A stretch of DNA of 64,000 bases from CBDCFV01 sp963664625 (GCA_963664625.1 OY761541.1:1426001-1490000), one strand, 5' to 3'; positions 43,711-52,912 are shown, numbered from the stretch's first letter. A program made the numbers and translations. Notes: generated by a model from the sequence alone, not told the origin.

Positions 43711-44241
43711 TCAGATTAGGTTCTGGAGTTGAACAAGAGGATTGTTCCTCTCGTCAACAACTCGTTGGAAAAGAGGATGAGAAAGAGCTTGTTTGGGCTG
43801 TTTGTGAGTTGTCATGCCTTTTGGTGGTGTTGGGCGTGGTTCCCACACCAGCAGGGCGACGTATTTGATGGATACATTGGGGATGTAGCCGTGGTAACAG
43901 CAAAGTGATATCAACCAATCGCAGAACAATTTGCCGTTGGCGATTTGCCTCTTATAGTCCCCCTTGTTGGAGGTTTTCTGTTCTATCACGAACATATACA
44001 CCTGATTCTTGTGAATGAAGGCAATCATGGCATCACACATCTTAGCGATGTGTTCCGGGGGGCTGTTGCCCATGAAAGCGAATGGCGGATTGTTTTGATT
44101 GTCCAAAGAAAACGCTATCGTATTACTGTTCGGAGCGCGGAGCCGGACGTTATTCGGGAGGCACCAATCACGCTGTTGTCTGGGGAGGTAGTACTGGCTG
44201 TCGATAACCCTTTTGAGTGTGTCGATCACCTTATTGGCCAT
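43711..44241 (-). CDS. Putative PD-(D/E)XK nuclease of an ATPase cassette
   Basis: 176 aa, family not recognised. Residues 66-100 read IAKMCDAMIAFIHKNQVYMF followed by VIEQKTSNKGDYKRQI. D70 and E87-x-K89 give the D-(x16)-ExK core of PD-(D/E)XK nucleases, with the usual strand-turn-strand spacing. A DYKRQIANGKLFCDWL helix follows, like the Q-x3-Y/W helix in that fold. ATG 44241 overlaps the end of the ATPase gene by 11 bases. GC content is low (sampled 26 of 60 in the pair). This makes a two-gene cassette analogous to, but not the same as, Septu (PtuA/PtuB) or PARIS. The nuclease call is inference from the motif. Confidence 0.65.
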   Translation of the reverse strand: MANKVIDTLKRVIDSQYYLPRQQRDWCLPNNVRLRAPNSNTIAFSLDNQNNPPFAFMGNSPPEHIAKMCDAMIAFIHKNQVYMFVIEQKTSNKGDYKRQIANGKLFCDWLISLCCYHGYIPNVSIKYVALLVWEPRPTPPKGMTTHKQPKQALSHPLFQRVVDERNNPLVQLQNLI

Positions 44242-45385
44242 CTTGGCGCTCCTGGATGCCGTAGTAGATGTCGTCGTTAATGGCGTTTATCTGCTCGATC
44301 ACGTTATCGAACGTATTAGCGCGTATGCCGTCATCGGCGGTGATTTCAGAGGGTTCTATGGTGTGGTCTTTGAACACGTATGCCCCAACCAGTTCTGGGT
44401 CGAGGATTTCATCGTCGTGATAGCGGTACTTCCTTCGGAAACGGGCAGCGTCAGGATGATTAAGCATAATGAGGGAGTTGAACTCGCGCACGATATAATC
44501 GCTATGGGTGCTAATAACGACACGAACGCCCGCGTTCACCAACCGAGCCAACAATTTGGCTATTGTGCGCTGGCTTGAGGGATGGAGATTCAGTTCAGGT
44601 TCGTCAATCATGAGGATGTTGCCAGGGATAGCCTGATTTTCGAGATAGAACCAAAGTGCGAACAGGCTTTTGACGGCGCTGGAAGTAGCGTGCAGAGGAA
44701 TGCGTCGTGTGCTGCGAGTACGCTCCCTAGTGCGATATGGCCTGAACTGGATGCTGTCGGTCTGGGGGTCTATGCCGTATACGCCGCCGGCCAGATAGCG
44801 TTTTACGCGTTCTGCAAGTGAATGGAATGCCGGTCGGCCTGCGGCCTCAATCTCGGGTAAGCGGTTTAACCAGTCGATGTAATCCGCGATTGGTTCCGCG
44901 TAGCGTGAGTACACGACGTCGCGCAAAAGGTCTTCAAGGTCAACACCCTCCCGGGAAGCTCGGTGTAGCAAGCCTGTTCGCCGCCTGCTCAGTTCACGGT
45001 AAAAAAGATGCAATCCGTTTCGCTCGGCAGGCATGAGAAAGACGTCAGCGAACTCTCCTGCATTTATTAGCCGCTCAAAGTCGTGCTCGTGGGAAAGGGT
45101 AAACTGGGCTTCGCCCAGACCCAGTGATGAGACATTGAAGGTAAGGGGGAGGTAAGAGGTGGTGAAATCGCGCCGGGAATCCGGGTGGTCTTCGGGGTCA
45201 TCTTGCAGTGCTAGTGCAATTTCGGGCAACAGCTTGTAGAAAGTGTAAAGGGAATAGATCGTCCACGTTTTTCCCGTGTTGTTTTCACCGTAGAAGACGG
45301 TGAGGGGTTTGTGCATGAATTGACCATATTGCACGCTGCCGAGATTTTTGACTTCGAATGTCAGTGACTCTGATTGCTTACCCAT
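44231..45385 (-). CDS. AAA_21/ABC-type ATPase of a two-gene cassette
   Basis: 384 aa. Walker A is FYGENNTGKTWTI (G33-T40), Walker B is ILMIDEPELNLHPSSQ (about 268), followed by VVISTHSDYIVREFN (H-loop). The signature region is degenerate (HATSSAVKSLFAL). A middle insertion has no known domain. The C-terminal part ends FDNVIEQINAINDDIYYGIQ. It belongs with the SMC-like AAA_21 ATPases that drive many anti-phage systems. ATG 45385 follows AAGGGGA. It overlaps the nuclease gene by 11 bases. A different lineage from the ATPase at 17.3-18.6 kb. Confidence 0.85.
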   Translation of the reverse strand: MGKQSESLTFEVKNLGSVQYGQFMHKPLTVFYGENNTGKTWTIYSLYTFYKLLPEIALALQDDPEDHPDSRRDFTTSYLPLTFNVSSLGLGEAQFTLSHEHDFERLINAGEFADVFLMPAERNGLHLFYRELSRRRTGLLHRASREGVDLEDLLRDVVYSRYAEPIADYIDWLNRLPEIEAAGRPAFHSLAERVKRYLAGGVYGIDPQTDSIQFRPYRTRERTRSTRRIPLHATSSAVKSLFALWFYLENQAIPGNILMIDEPELNLHPSSQRTIAKLLARLVNAGVRVVISTHSDYIVREFNSLIMLNHPDAARFRRKYRYHDDEILDPELVGAYVFKDHTIEPSEITADDGIRANTFDNVIEQINAINDDIYYGIQERQDGQ

Positions 45386-45607
45386 CTTGCTGTCCCCTTG
45401 AAAGTTGCGGGGTGTAATAGATGATCATCCCCATGCGCCACTGATTCAAATGGACCGAACGGACTGCCAGCTCAATGGTATGGGTGCGCAGCGCATTATA
45501 CCGCTCCGAACCGACACTGGGCTTCTATCGGCAGAGGTGAACATAGGTCAATTGCTGACGTCAACGGTGGTCCCACGCCCAGCGGTACAGGGAACATCAG
45601 GGCAATG

Positions 45608-45635
45608 AAAAAGCCGCTCCCGCGTGCGGAGCGGC
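45608..45635 (-). terminator. Rho-independent terminator of the LRR gene
   Basis: Read on the minus strand: GCCGCTCC, a 7-base loop, GGAGCGGC, then TTTTT. It lies 27 bases after the LRR gene stop. A textbook intrinsic terminator. Confidence 0.85.
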
Positions 45636-45661
45636 TACGTGCGAGGGGAAAGACGCGGGCG

Positions 45662-46171
45662 CTACTTCGCCGGTTTACCCCCGTCTGCACGAGGGCAGGC
45701 TCTGCACGGGCTGGTCAGGTTGCCCAACTGGGTCGGAATGGCCCCAGTCAACTGGTTGTCGTAGAGGCTCAGCCGTTCCAGGCTGGTAAGGCTGCCCAAC
45801 TCCAGCGGTATAGTCCCGGTCAACTGGTTCCTGTCGAGGTTCAGCCATGTCAGGTTGGTAAGGCTGCCCAACTGGGCCGGTATGGCCCCGGTCAACTGGT
45901 TCTGGTGGAGGCTCAGTGCGACAACACGCCCGTCGGAGTTCGTGGAGACTCCGTACCACTCTCCTATTGACGCATTACTGTTCCAATTAGTGTTGTTTTT
46001 CCAGTTTGGGCCGTCCGTGGCGTTGTAGAGCGCGACGAGGATATCGCGGTCGGTCGGCGTGCCGGTCTGCGCCAGGGCCGGATGGACCAGCCCCGGTCCC
46101 GTCACGCTCGCAAGCGTCATGGCGGCAACGGCCAGCACTGCAATGAGCATCCTTCCAAGTCTCTTGTTCAT
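45662..46171 (-). CDS. Secreted leucine-rich-repeat protein
   Basis: 169 aa. A Sec signal peptide is clear (MNKRLGRMLIAVLAVAAMTL, with a cut after the Ala-Leu-Ala at about residue 33). Next comes the cap motif DILVALYNATDGPNWKNNTN and then three 24-residue LRRs (LSLHQNQLTGAIPAQLGSLTNL type), a plant-like consensus also seen in bacterial surface proteins. The short tail NLTSPCRACPRADGG is abrupt, so the array may have contracted or been truncated. A decayed relative lies at 3.6-3.8 kb. Likely exported, with an adhesion or interaction role inferred. Confidence 0.8.
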   Translation of the reverse strand: MNKRLGRMLIAVLAVAAMTLASVTGPGLVHPALAQTGTPTDRDILVALYNATDGPNWKNNTNWNSNASIGEWYGVSTNSDGRVVALSLHQNQLTGAIPAQLGSLTNLTWLNLDRNQLTGTIPLELGSLTSLERLSLYDNQLTGAIPTQLGNLTSPCRACPRADGGKPAK

Positions 46172-46262
46172 GCTTCTATCCTTTGACCTCCAGCTTCACC
46201 GGCATACCGCGGGAGTCCACCACCGGGTGCGGCTTGCTGTTCAGCCCCCTTTTGTGCGGGCG

Positions 46263-46289
46263 ATGGATTCCCGTTTCCACGGGAATGAC
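46263..46289 (-). repeat. Palindromic repeat copy (reverse orientation)
   Basis: ATGGATTCCCGTTTCCACGG followed by GAATGAC; the central stem is GTTTCCAC, a variant of the common form. Confidence 0.75.
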
Positions 46290-46545
46290 GCCTGCGCCCG
46301 TGAAGACGGATGGAGCATTTTTCGGCAGGCTTGGCTTGCGTCGTGGTACCGAGCTGAAACGCGATTGCCTTGGGCAGGCGTCATGTTGGTAGAATTATAT
46401 CGTTGCTTATTAGGTAGGATTATACCATTTCTAATGACGATATGTTGATGACTTTATGAAAATACAGGTTACTTTATAACGATGCTAACAAAGACACTGG
46501 CGGCTGCCCCTTCCGCCATTGCCGTGAAAACTTGTCCCCGGCGCG

Positions 46546-46571
46546 GTTTCCCGCCTTCGCGGGAATGACGG
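46546..46571 (-). repeat. Palindromic repeat copy (reverse orientation)
   Basis: GGTTTCCCGCCTTCGCGGGA followed by ATGACG, with one base changed from GATTCCC. Confidence 0.8.
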
Positions 46572-46787
46572 GGGAGGGGGGGCCATTTTCATGTTCATAC
46601 GTGGCGCCCTGGGGCCATCACGCGCGAACAGGGAGAAATCGACGTAGCCGGGATAAATCTCGCTTTGACTTGATAGCGGCTACCATGTAGCATACTCTGG
46701 CCGCCGTGAACCGGCGGGCTGCGCCCGATATACGCACGGGCAAGCTCACCCCGCATTAAGTTGGGGGGTTCCAGTGGGGACAACAGC

Positions 46788-49088
46788 ATGAGTTCGGATA
46801 GCCAACAGCAACCTCCGTCGCCCCTCGCCGCGCCTGCCGTCAACCCGGGTTTCCTCAAGGCGTTGGACGAACTGGCAGAGCTGGCAAGACAAGGGCAGCC
46901 GGAGGAGAGCCAGTTTTTCAATCCTCCCGTCGAATGGCTCCAGCAGCAAATGCCGGTCCTTCAGGATATGCCAAAAGAGGCGCAGGAGCGGATATTCGCC
47001 GAAGCTGACGCCATCGACCAGGAAGCAGAGGAGGCCAATGCTGCGGGCAGGGCCGCCACAAGGGCATGGCCCGAGGTGGTTGTCAGGCTGGACAGCGGCG
47101 GGCTGGCGTTTTTCAGTCAACTGGGGGTCGTCCGCCGGCCGGACCTTACCCAGTACTTCGTAGATGACTTCGTTCAAAATCGTGACGCGCTGTCCTTCAG
47201 CGAGGCCAACCAAGCCCTCTTTGCCGAAGTGTTGGAATACATCAACGATTACATGCGGAGCCAGTTCGCCTCGGGGCAGACCATCATCCAGACCGACCGG
47301 CAGATTTGCGACGCGCCGGGCCGGTCATTCCATGCGCGCCAGTTGCTTTTCGGCGCCCGCTACATGCAAATTCCCATCATGTGGCGGCAGCTTACCTTCG
47401 ACTTGCCTGAAGAGGAGCGGACTTCACCGCCGGATATTCTGGAAGTGACCATCCCCCACTGGCTGGATGACCTGGGCCTGCCCGACGGTCTCAAGGCCCG
47501 GATAGAAGAGTCGGGCCTGACCAAGCTGATCTTCAAAGCGCCTACCAAGGGGCTCTCGCTGCATCTTGGCTTCGATTACGTGGGCGAGCACAAGATGGGG
47601 CCGCTCTCCATCGCCATGTTCCTGGTCAAGCAGGCCAAGGGACTGGCCATACAGGCCGCCTTGAGCATGGCCAGGGTAAAGACCTTGGAGGGCGCGGCCA
47701 AGAACACCGCCATGATTACGGTGGGGCCGTCTCTCCACGGAAAGAGCACCCTTACCATAATGATCGAGTTGGCCAACAGCGATCTGGCGCGGCTCCTCTC
47801 CCTGGAAGAGGACCAGGAAGAGGGCGTGTACCCGATGAACGACGACATCGTGTTGCTGCAACCTCTTTCCGAACCCGTGGAGGTCGAGCACAACGGCCGC
47901 AGGGTGCGCATCACCCACGGAATCGACGGCACCGAGAACAACTTCTACGCCATGCCCTTCGGGTTGAACCAGGAAGAGGACCCCATCACCTATCAAGCCA
48001 TCCGCGGCACCAAGGACGCTCCCAACGACCAGGAAACCGTGGAGAACGTTCCGGTCGACATGCCATCAATCGGGGCACGGGAAGACGGCGTTCCCAACTA
48101 TATGCTGAACCCGGTCCGCAACATGCGGGTCACATTGTCCCGGCCCAGGTTGATCGACAGGAAAAACGCCCGCCACCTGATTGAGGACATTACCAACGGG
48201 CGACTGAAAGACTCGGTCCACGTTCCGATGGAGACCACCGACCGGATCTTCTGGCAGGCCGTCATGCGCCAGAACACCATCATACCTCCTTTAAGGAAGG
48301 TTAGCCTGGAGCAATACATCAGGGTGTTGATGTATGGGGAGGCGGTCCAGATGGGCGCGGCGGTCGGCGCAATCGGCAGGCCCTACGTGGAATACTTCTC
48401 CGATCCGTTCATCATCGGGCTGGAGGACGACAACGCCAACCTGATGTACCACATCCTGCGGGAGATAGGCGAAGGAGGAATGCCCCAAGAGTACTACGTG
48501 TTCAACACCGGCGGCGTGGGCGCGGACGCCAACGAGGAGGCCAGCGGTTCCCGGTACCGGAAGATACCGAGAGAGTTGACGTTGATGCTCCAAGAGGCCC
48601 TGCTGAGGGAAGCGGTGGTGTTCGAGCACGACGACGCGCTGGGGTCGGACATCGCCGTCGCCATCACGGGCGCCAACGGAGAGGTGGCGCTGGACCTGCG
48701 GGAAGAGTGGTCGCCGAAAGACATATACGGAGAAGAGGACTACGGCTCGCGGATGCGGGAGTTGAGCCGTCGCCGCTACTACAGCCGGGACGCCACCGAC
48801 AAGGCCGGCATCCTGCGCTATACCAAGGTTGAGGAAGCGATCCTGGACATTTCGGACATCCCGGCGCCGCTTACGGAAAGAGAGCTGTCGTGGCTTTTGT
48901 CCTTCTACTGGCACGTGGACCAAGCCTACAACAACCTGCCCGACCTCAGCGCTCACCTCACCGAGGGCACACAGCCCTCAGTGTCCCGCTTGGCGACGCT
49001 GGGGAACATGTACCGCACCGGTTTGCAGCAGGGGCTGGAACTTCTCCCCGGAAGCGAATCTTACCTGGGCAGGCTGGGGATAGGTTGA
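46788..49088 (+). CDS. Divergent ATP-type PEP carboxykinase-like protein
   Basis: 766 aa, resembling ATP-dependent PEPCK but larger (PEPCK is about 530-540) and diverged. Visible correspondences: P-loop GPSLHGKST (about residues 313-321) in place of GLSGTGKTT; NDDIVLLQP; FYAMPFGLNQEEDPITYQAI for the EPEIYxAI segment; TIIPPLRKVSLEQYIRVLMYG for the PPVSxLTPEQAxYHFLSG segment; and YYVFNTGGVG (about 570) for the NTGWTGG loop. The N-terminal ~250 residues are unrecognised. Whether the enzyme still makes PEP is open; the changed P-loop is a reason for doubt. ATG 46788 follows GGGGA. A small membrane coiled-coil gene follows 22 bases later. Confidence 0.7.
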   Translation: MSSDSQQQPPSPLAAPAVNPGFLKALDELAELARQGQPEESQFFNPPVEWLQQQMPVLQDMPKEAQERIFAEADAIDQEAEEANAAGRAATRAWPEVVVRLDSGGLAFFSQLGVVRRPDLTQYFVDDFVQNRDALSFSEANQALFAEVLEYINDYMRSQFASGQTIIQTDRQICDAPGRSFHARQLLFGARYMQIPIMWRQLTFDLPEEERTSPPDILEVTIPHWLDDLGLPDGLKARIEESGLTKLIFKAPTKGLSLHLGFDYVGEHKMGPLSIAMFLVKQAKGLAIQAALSMARVKTLEGAAKNTAMITVGPSLHGKSTLTIMIELANSDLARLLSLEEDQEEGVYPMNDDIVLLQPLSEPVEVEHNGRRVRITHGIDGTENNFYAMPFGLNQEEDPITYQAIRGTKDAPNDQETVENVPVDMPSIGAREDGVPNYMLNPVRNMRVTLSRPRLIDRKNARHLIEDITNGRLKDSVHVPMETTDRIFWQAVMRQNTIIPPLRKVSLEQYIRVLMYGEAVQMGAAVGAIGRPYVEYFSDPFIIGLEDDNANLMYHILREIGEGGMPQEYYVFNTGGVGADANEEASGSRYRKIPRELTLMLQEALLREAVVFEHDDALGSDIAVAITGANGEVALDLREEWSPKDIYGEEDYGSRMRELSRRRYYSRDATDKAGILRYTKVEEAILDISDIPAPLTERELSWLLSFYWHVDQAYNNLPDLSAHLTEGTQPSVSRLATLGNMYRTGLQQGLELLPGSESYLGRLGIG

Positions 49089-49110
49089 CGGCAGAGGAGG
49101 ATTGAGCAGA

Positions 49111-49362
49111 ATGACGCCAGACACGATTGCCATAATAGCCGTTGGGGTCGCAATATGTGGCTTGATGGCGATCATGTTCCAGATGATGAACAAGAGAATG
49201 GATTCCATGGAGCAGCGGTTGGCCCGCATAGAGCAGCGCCTAGACCAACGATTTGATGCTTTCGAAGCCAGATTTTCAGCGTTGGAGCAACGGCAGGCGC
49301 GGCTAGAGGGGATAATGGAAGGGATACGAGACATGCTGTCGCGCATCCCCTTGGCGAACTAA
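49111..49362 (+). CDS. Small membrane-anchored coiled-coil protein
   Basis: 83 aa. One N-terminal membrane helix (IAIIAVGVAICGLMAIMF, residues about 6-23), then a charged coiled coil (NKRMDSMEQRLARIEQRLDQ and so on) to the end. Similar in type to the C-terminally anchored protein at 36.2 kb, with reversed topology. ATG 49111 is preferred over TTG 49102 because AGGAGG is correctly spaced. It is likely co-transcribed with the PEPCK-like gene. Function unknown. Confidence 0.7.
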   Translation: MTPDTIAIIAVGVAICGLMAIMFQMMNKRMDSMEQRLARIEQRLDQRFDAFEARFSALEQRQARLEGIMEGIRDMLSRIPLAN

Positions 49363-49465
49363 CCGGGCACGGACATTTTCATACTGCCCGCCCCTATCCT
49401 TCAATACAGAATATCTCAGAACCAACCGGCCCTGCTGACACCCACTTGTAGATGGCCAAAACCTA

Positions 49466-49492
49466 TGGATTCCCGCCTGCGCGGGAATGACG
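49466..49492 (-). repeat. Palindromic repeat copy (reverse orientation)
   Basis: TGGATTCCCGCCTGCGCGGG followed by AATGACG, between the small coiled-coil gene and the convergent molybdoenzyme gene. Confidence 0.85.
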
Positions 49493-49539
49493 GTTTGGGT
49501 AATGTGCGGTGTTTTGCGGTAGTTTCTCAGTTGCGGTCG

Positions 49540-51873
49540 TTACCTCTGCCGCCCCCGTATCAAGCCAGTGATTCTGTCGGGGCTCAAGGGAAGATCGTTT
49601 ACCTGGACACCCAGCGGCGCCAGCGCGTTTGCCACCGCATTGGACAGGGCGGCCCCGGTGGCTACGATGCCCCCCTCGCCAGCGCCCTTAACGCCCAGCG
49701 GGTTCAACGGCGACGGCGCCTCTTCAAGAACAATGCTCTCTATATCTGGCGCGTCGGCGCTGGTGGGCAGCAGGTAGTCCATGAAACTCCCTGCCAGCAG
49801 TTGACCGTTGTCGTCGTAGGCCAAGTGCTCCAGAAGCGTCGCCCCAATGCCCTGCACGGCGCTCCCCACGGCCTGACCGTGGACCATCAAGGGGTTGATG
49901 GCCCGGCCGATGTCCTCGACCACCACGTAGCGGAGAATGTCTATCTTCCCTGTCTCCGGGTCCACCGCCACTTGAGCGACGTGGCTGCCGTAGCTGTAGG
50001 TAAGCTCTTCAGTTTCAAAGTAAGCGGTGGTTTCGAGGCCGTCAGGGTCTTCGATGTCGTCGCCGGGGCGCTGGGCCAGTCCGGCCACCTCGCCCAGTGT
50101 CATCAACGGCGCAGACCCTTCTTCTCCTTTGCGGTAAATTGCGCCATTTATAAGCGCCAGGTTCTCCGGCTCGGTGTCCAGATAGGTACTGGCCAACTCC
50201 AACGCCTTGACCTGTAGCTCCCGGCAGGCCAGCACCACGGCGTTGCCGCCCATTACCGCGCCGCGGCTGCCGTAGGTGCCGCCGCCGTGAGGGATGTAGT
50301 CGGTGTTGCCGTGGTAGATGCTGATGACGTCCATGGGCACGCCCAATGAGTCGGCGCAGACTTGGGCCATGGCCGTCTCGTGGCCTTGGCCCATGGTGGT
50401 GATTCCCATGTAGACCGACACCTCGCCCTGCCGGTTGACGACGACCCGCGCTCCTTCATAGGGGCCCCGGCCGGTGTTCTTGACGTAGGATGCTACGCCT
50501 ACGCCCACGTACCTGCCATCGGCATCAAGTCCTTGGGAAGCTTTGATGTCGGGATAGCCGATCTGCTCCAGGGCGGCGTTCAGTCCCTGGGGGTAATCTC
50601 CGCTGTCGAAGACGGTGTCGCCTTCGGCCCTGGTGCGCCCGGCATTGTAGGGCATCTGGGACGGCTGTACGAAGTTCCTGAGGCGCAATTCCGCCGGGTC
50701 GATTTCCAGGTCCGCCGCCATCATGTCCAACAAACGCTCCCGGATAAAGCACGACTCGTACCGCCCCGGCGCGCGGAAGGTGCCGACGCCGGTCTTGTTA
50801 GTCATTACGCAGTTGACCTCGCATTCGTAGGCCGGAACGTTGTACGGCCCCATAAGCAGGCCCGCGGTGGAAGATGGCACCAAGCTGCCGTGGGTGCGGA
50901 TGTAGCCTCCCATGTCGCCGTAGACCTGCGCCCGTATGCCCAGGATGGCCCCGTCGTTTCTGGCGGCGATCTCAATATCGCAGAGCACGTCCCTGGAGTG
51001 GTTGGCTGCTACCAGGTGTTCCAGCCGGTCCTCGATCCACTTCACCGGCTTGCCAAGCTCGATGGCGGCCAAGGGCACCACGAAATCTTCAGGGTAGAAC
51101 TCCCCCCGGATTCCAAAACCGCCGCCCACGTCCTGCTCGATGAAGTGGATTTGCTCTATGGGCATTTGCAGCAGCGATGACAGCACTTCGCGGTTGAAGT
51201 GGGGCACCTTGGTCTCGCCCCACACTGTCAGGTGGCCGGTGTCGGAGTCGTACCCCGCCACCATGCCGCGGGTCTCCAGCGGGTTGCCGGTGTGCCGGTG
51301 GGTCTTGAACCGCTCCTTCCGGGTATAGTCCGCAACGCGGAAGGCCTCTTCAACGTCTCCGGTGGACACGGTGAAGTGGGCCGAACGATTGGTTCCCGCG
51401 CCTTCGTGAAGAACAATTTCGTCCCGCAGTGATTCCTCGATGTCGACTACGGCGGGCAGAAGCTCGTAGGTTACGTCGATGGCTTCCGCCGCATCCTCCG
51501 CCAAGTAACGGCTTTCGGCCACCACCATTGCCACCGGCTCGCCCACGTAACGCACCTTGTCCGATGCCAAGGGATATTGCAGGAACGGGTCCAACGTGGG
51601 AAGGGGATACAGCCTGACTGGAATGGGCTTGGCATTCTCAGCAAAGTCATCATAGGTGAAAACGCCGGCTACACCCGGCATTGCCAACGCCTTTGATGTG
51701 TCGATGCCGGTGATCCTGGCGTGAGCGTGGGGACTCCTTAGAAAAGCCGCGTGCAGCATACCGGGCAGGGTCACGTCGTCTGCAAAAGCAGCCCTTCCGG
51801 TGAGGAACCGGGCGTCTTCCTTCCGGATGATCGACTGCCCGATGTATGTTTGCCTTGGGTGCGTTTCGACCAT
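49540..51873 (-). CDS. Molybdenum hydroxylase large subunit (xanthine dehydrogenase family)
   Basis: 777 aa. Starts YIGQSIIRKEDARFLTGRAAF, has VGGGFGIRGEFYPED (molybdopterin loop), VGTFRAPGRYESCFIRERLLD, and GAGEGGIVATGAALSNAVANAL with the catalytic Glu. The active-site loop is again not the AYxCSFR of form I CO dehydrogenase. The start ATG 51873 follows AGAGGAAG; the open frame continues 13 codons further upstream. It is the large subunit of a three-subunit enzyme whose [2Fe-2S] and FAD subunits are encoded just upstream on the same strand, separated by a small opposite-strand gene. Substrate unknown. Confidence 0.9.
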   Translation of the reverse strand: MVETHPRQTYIGQSIIRKEDARFLTGRAAFADDVTLPGMLHAAFLRSPHAHARITGIDTSKALAMPGVAGVFTYDDFAENAKPIPVRLYPLPTLDPFLQYPLASDKVRYVGEPVAMVVAESRYLAEDAAEAIDVTYELLPAVVDIEESLRDEIVLHEGAGTNRSAHFTVSTGDVEEAFRVADYTRKERFKTHRHTGNPLETRGMVAGYDSDTGHLTVWGETKVPHFNREVLSSLLQMPIEQIHFIEQDVGGGFGIRGEFYPEDFVVPLAAIELGKPVKWIEDRLEHLVAANHSRDVLCDIEIAARNDGAILGIRAQVYGDMGGYIRTHGSLVPSSTAGLLMGPYNVPAYECEVNCVMTNKTGVGTFRAPGRYESCFIRERLLDMMAADLEIDPAELRLRNFVQPSQMPYNAGRTRAEGDTVFDSGDYPQGLNAALEQIGYPDIKASQGLDADGRYVGVGVASYVKNTGRGPYEGARVVVNRQGEVSVYMGITTMGQGHETAMAQVCADSLGVPMDVISIYHGNTDYIPHGGGTYGSRGAVMGGNAVVLACRELQVKALELASTYLDTEPENLALINGAIYRKGEEGSAPLMTLGEVAGLAQRPGDDIEDPDGLETTAYFETEELTYSYGSHVAQVAVDPETGKIDILRYVVVEDIGRAINPLMVHGQAVGSAVQGIGATLLEHLAYDDNGQLLAGSFMDYLLPTSADAPDIESIVLEEAPSPLNPLGVKGAGEGGIVATGAALSNAVANALAPLGVQVNDLPLSPDRITGLIRGRQR

Positions 51874-51997
51874 CGCTTCCTCTCTTTGCTTGGGAATTCT
51901 ATGCCAAAGCAAACAGGCTCGGACTGCCCGCCTATTTGCTTGACGCCCTTGATCATACGGAATTAGTGTATATTTACACCAAGTTAAGGAGATAGCA

Positions 51998-52393
51998 ACG
52001 GAGCGGTTCTTCGGGAAATACTGGGTCCTCTACTACGCATCTTTCGTTGGGTTGACTGCCTATTTGGGGCGGGCGCTTTGGTGGGACTTGACGCAAGGGG
52101 CCGTTCGCATCTCGGAGCTGGCCGACGTGTATACCGTAGCCGCCGGTACAGCCGTGCTCGTCACCATCTTTGTTGAGGTCTTGGGCCGTATGGTACTACT
52201 AATTCCGGCCGCGGTGAAGAAAATTATGAACGAGGGCCGTCGGGACGGGCGCCGGGAGCAACGCAACCGTGAGGAAGCGGCTTTAGCCAAGTTTGGCTAC
52301 GAGATAGATGGCGTTCGCGTACTCCCAATGACGCCGGAAGTCCAGCGGTTCCTGTACGGCGAGTCTGATGAATCCGCCGGAAAAGGGGAATAA
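51998..52393 (+). CDS. Small membrane protein with a charged tail
   Basis: 131 aa if started at ACG 51998, or 113 aa from TTG 52052. Upstream of TTG the frame continues plausibly (ERFFGKYWVLYYASFVGLTA) back to ACG, which has AAGGAG six bases before it and no ATG, GTG or TTG in reach. Hydrophobic segments occur at residues about 10-25 and 45-72, then a basic stretch (EGRRDGRREQRNREE). It lies on the opposite strand between genes for two subunits of one enzyme. No family recognised. Confidence 0.55.
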   Translation, partial: TERFFGKYWVLYYASFVGLTAYLGRALWWDLTQGAVRISELADVYTVAAGTAVLVTIFVEVLGRMVLLIPAAVKKIMNEGRRDGRREQRNREEAALAKFGYEIDGVRVLPMTPEVQRFLYGESDESAGKGE

Positions 52394-52432
52394 ACGACCA
52401 ACGGTTTACCCTCCGTGCTTGCTGAGGCCGGT

Positions 52433-52912
52433 TCATGGATCAGGGGTTTCCCGGCTGGTCTGCAGGATGGCTTGGACGATGGGGGCGTAGCCGGTGCAGC
52501 GGCAGATATTGCCGGAGATACCTTCCCTGACCTGCTGTTCGGTGGGATTGGGTGTATCCCGCAGGAAGGCGTAGGCGGTCATCAACATGCCCGGCGTACA
52601 GAACCCGCACTGAAGGGCGTGGTTCTGCTGGAAGGCCGTTTGCAGCGGATGCAGTTCGTCCCCGTTGGCCAGCCCCTCGACAGTCATCAGGTTTGCGCCG
52701 TCGGCTTGGACGGCCAGCATCAAGCACGACCGGACGGCTTGGCCGTTGAACAGGATAGTGCACGCTCCGCATACGCCGTGCTCGCAGCCCAAGTGGGTCC
52801 CGGTGAGGTCCAACTCCCCGCGGATGAAGTCGGCCAAGGTCATCCTGACCTCTACATGGCCGCTGTACTCCCTGCCGTTGATAGTCAGCTTTATGTCTCG
52901 TTCGGAACTCAT
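52433..52912 (-). CDS. [2Fe-2S] subunit of a molybdenum hydroxylase
   Basis: 159 aa small subunit (CoxS/XdhC-like). The plant-type ferredoxin cluster Cys are in GCEHGVCGACTI...C (about residues 44-66), and the second [2Fe-2S] domain has CGFCTPG and NICRCTGY. It passes electrons from the molybdenum site to the FAD subunit. ATG 52912 behind GAGGA is chosen by alignment; the frame stays open upstream through a palindromic repeat. Confidence 0.93.
   Translation of the reverse strand: MSSERDIKLTINGREYSGHVEVRMTLADFIRGELDLTGTHLGCEHGVCGACTILFNGQAVRSCLMLAVQADGANLMTVEGLANGDELHPLQTAFQQNHALQCGFCTPGMLMTAYAFLRDTPNPTEQQVREGISGNICRCTGYAPIVQAILQTSRETPDP

Larger units (their letters stand above)
46172..46787. 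other. Spacer with two palindromic repeats and an AT-rich patch
   Basis: No gene. It contains reverse-orientation palindromic repeats at 46263-46289 and 46546-46571, and between them an AT-rich patch (about 46380-46490) unlike the flanks. The last part presumably holds the promoter of the PEPCK-like gene. Confidence 0.55.
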
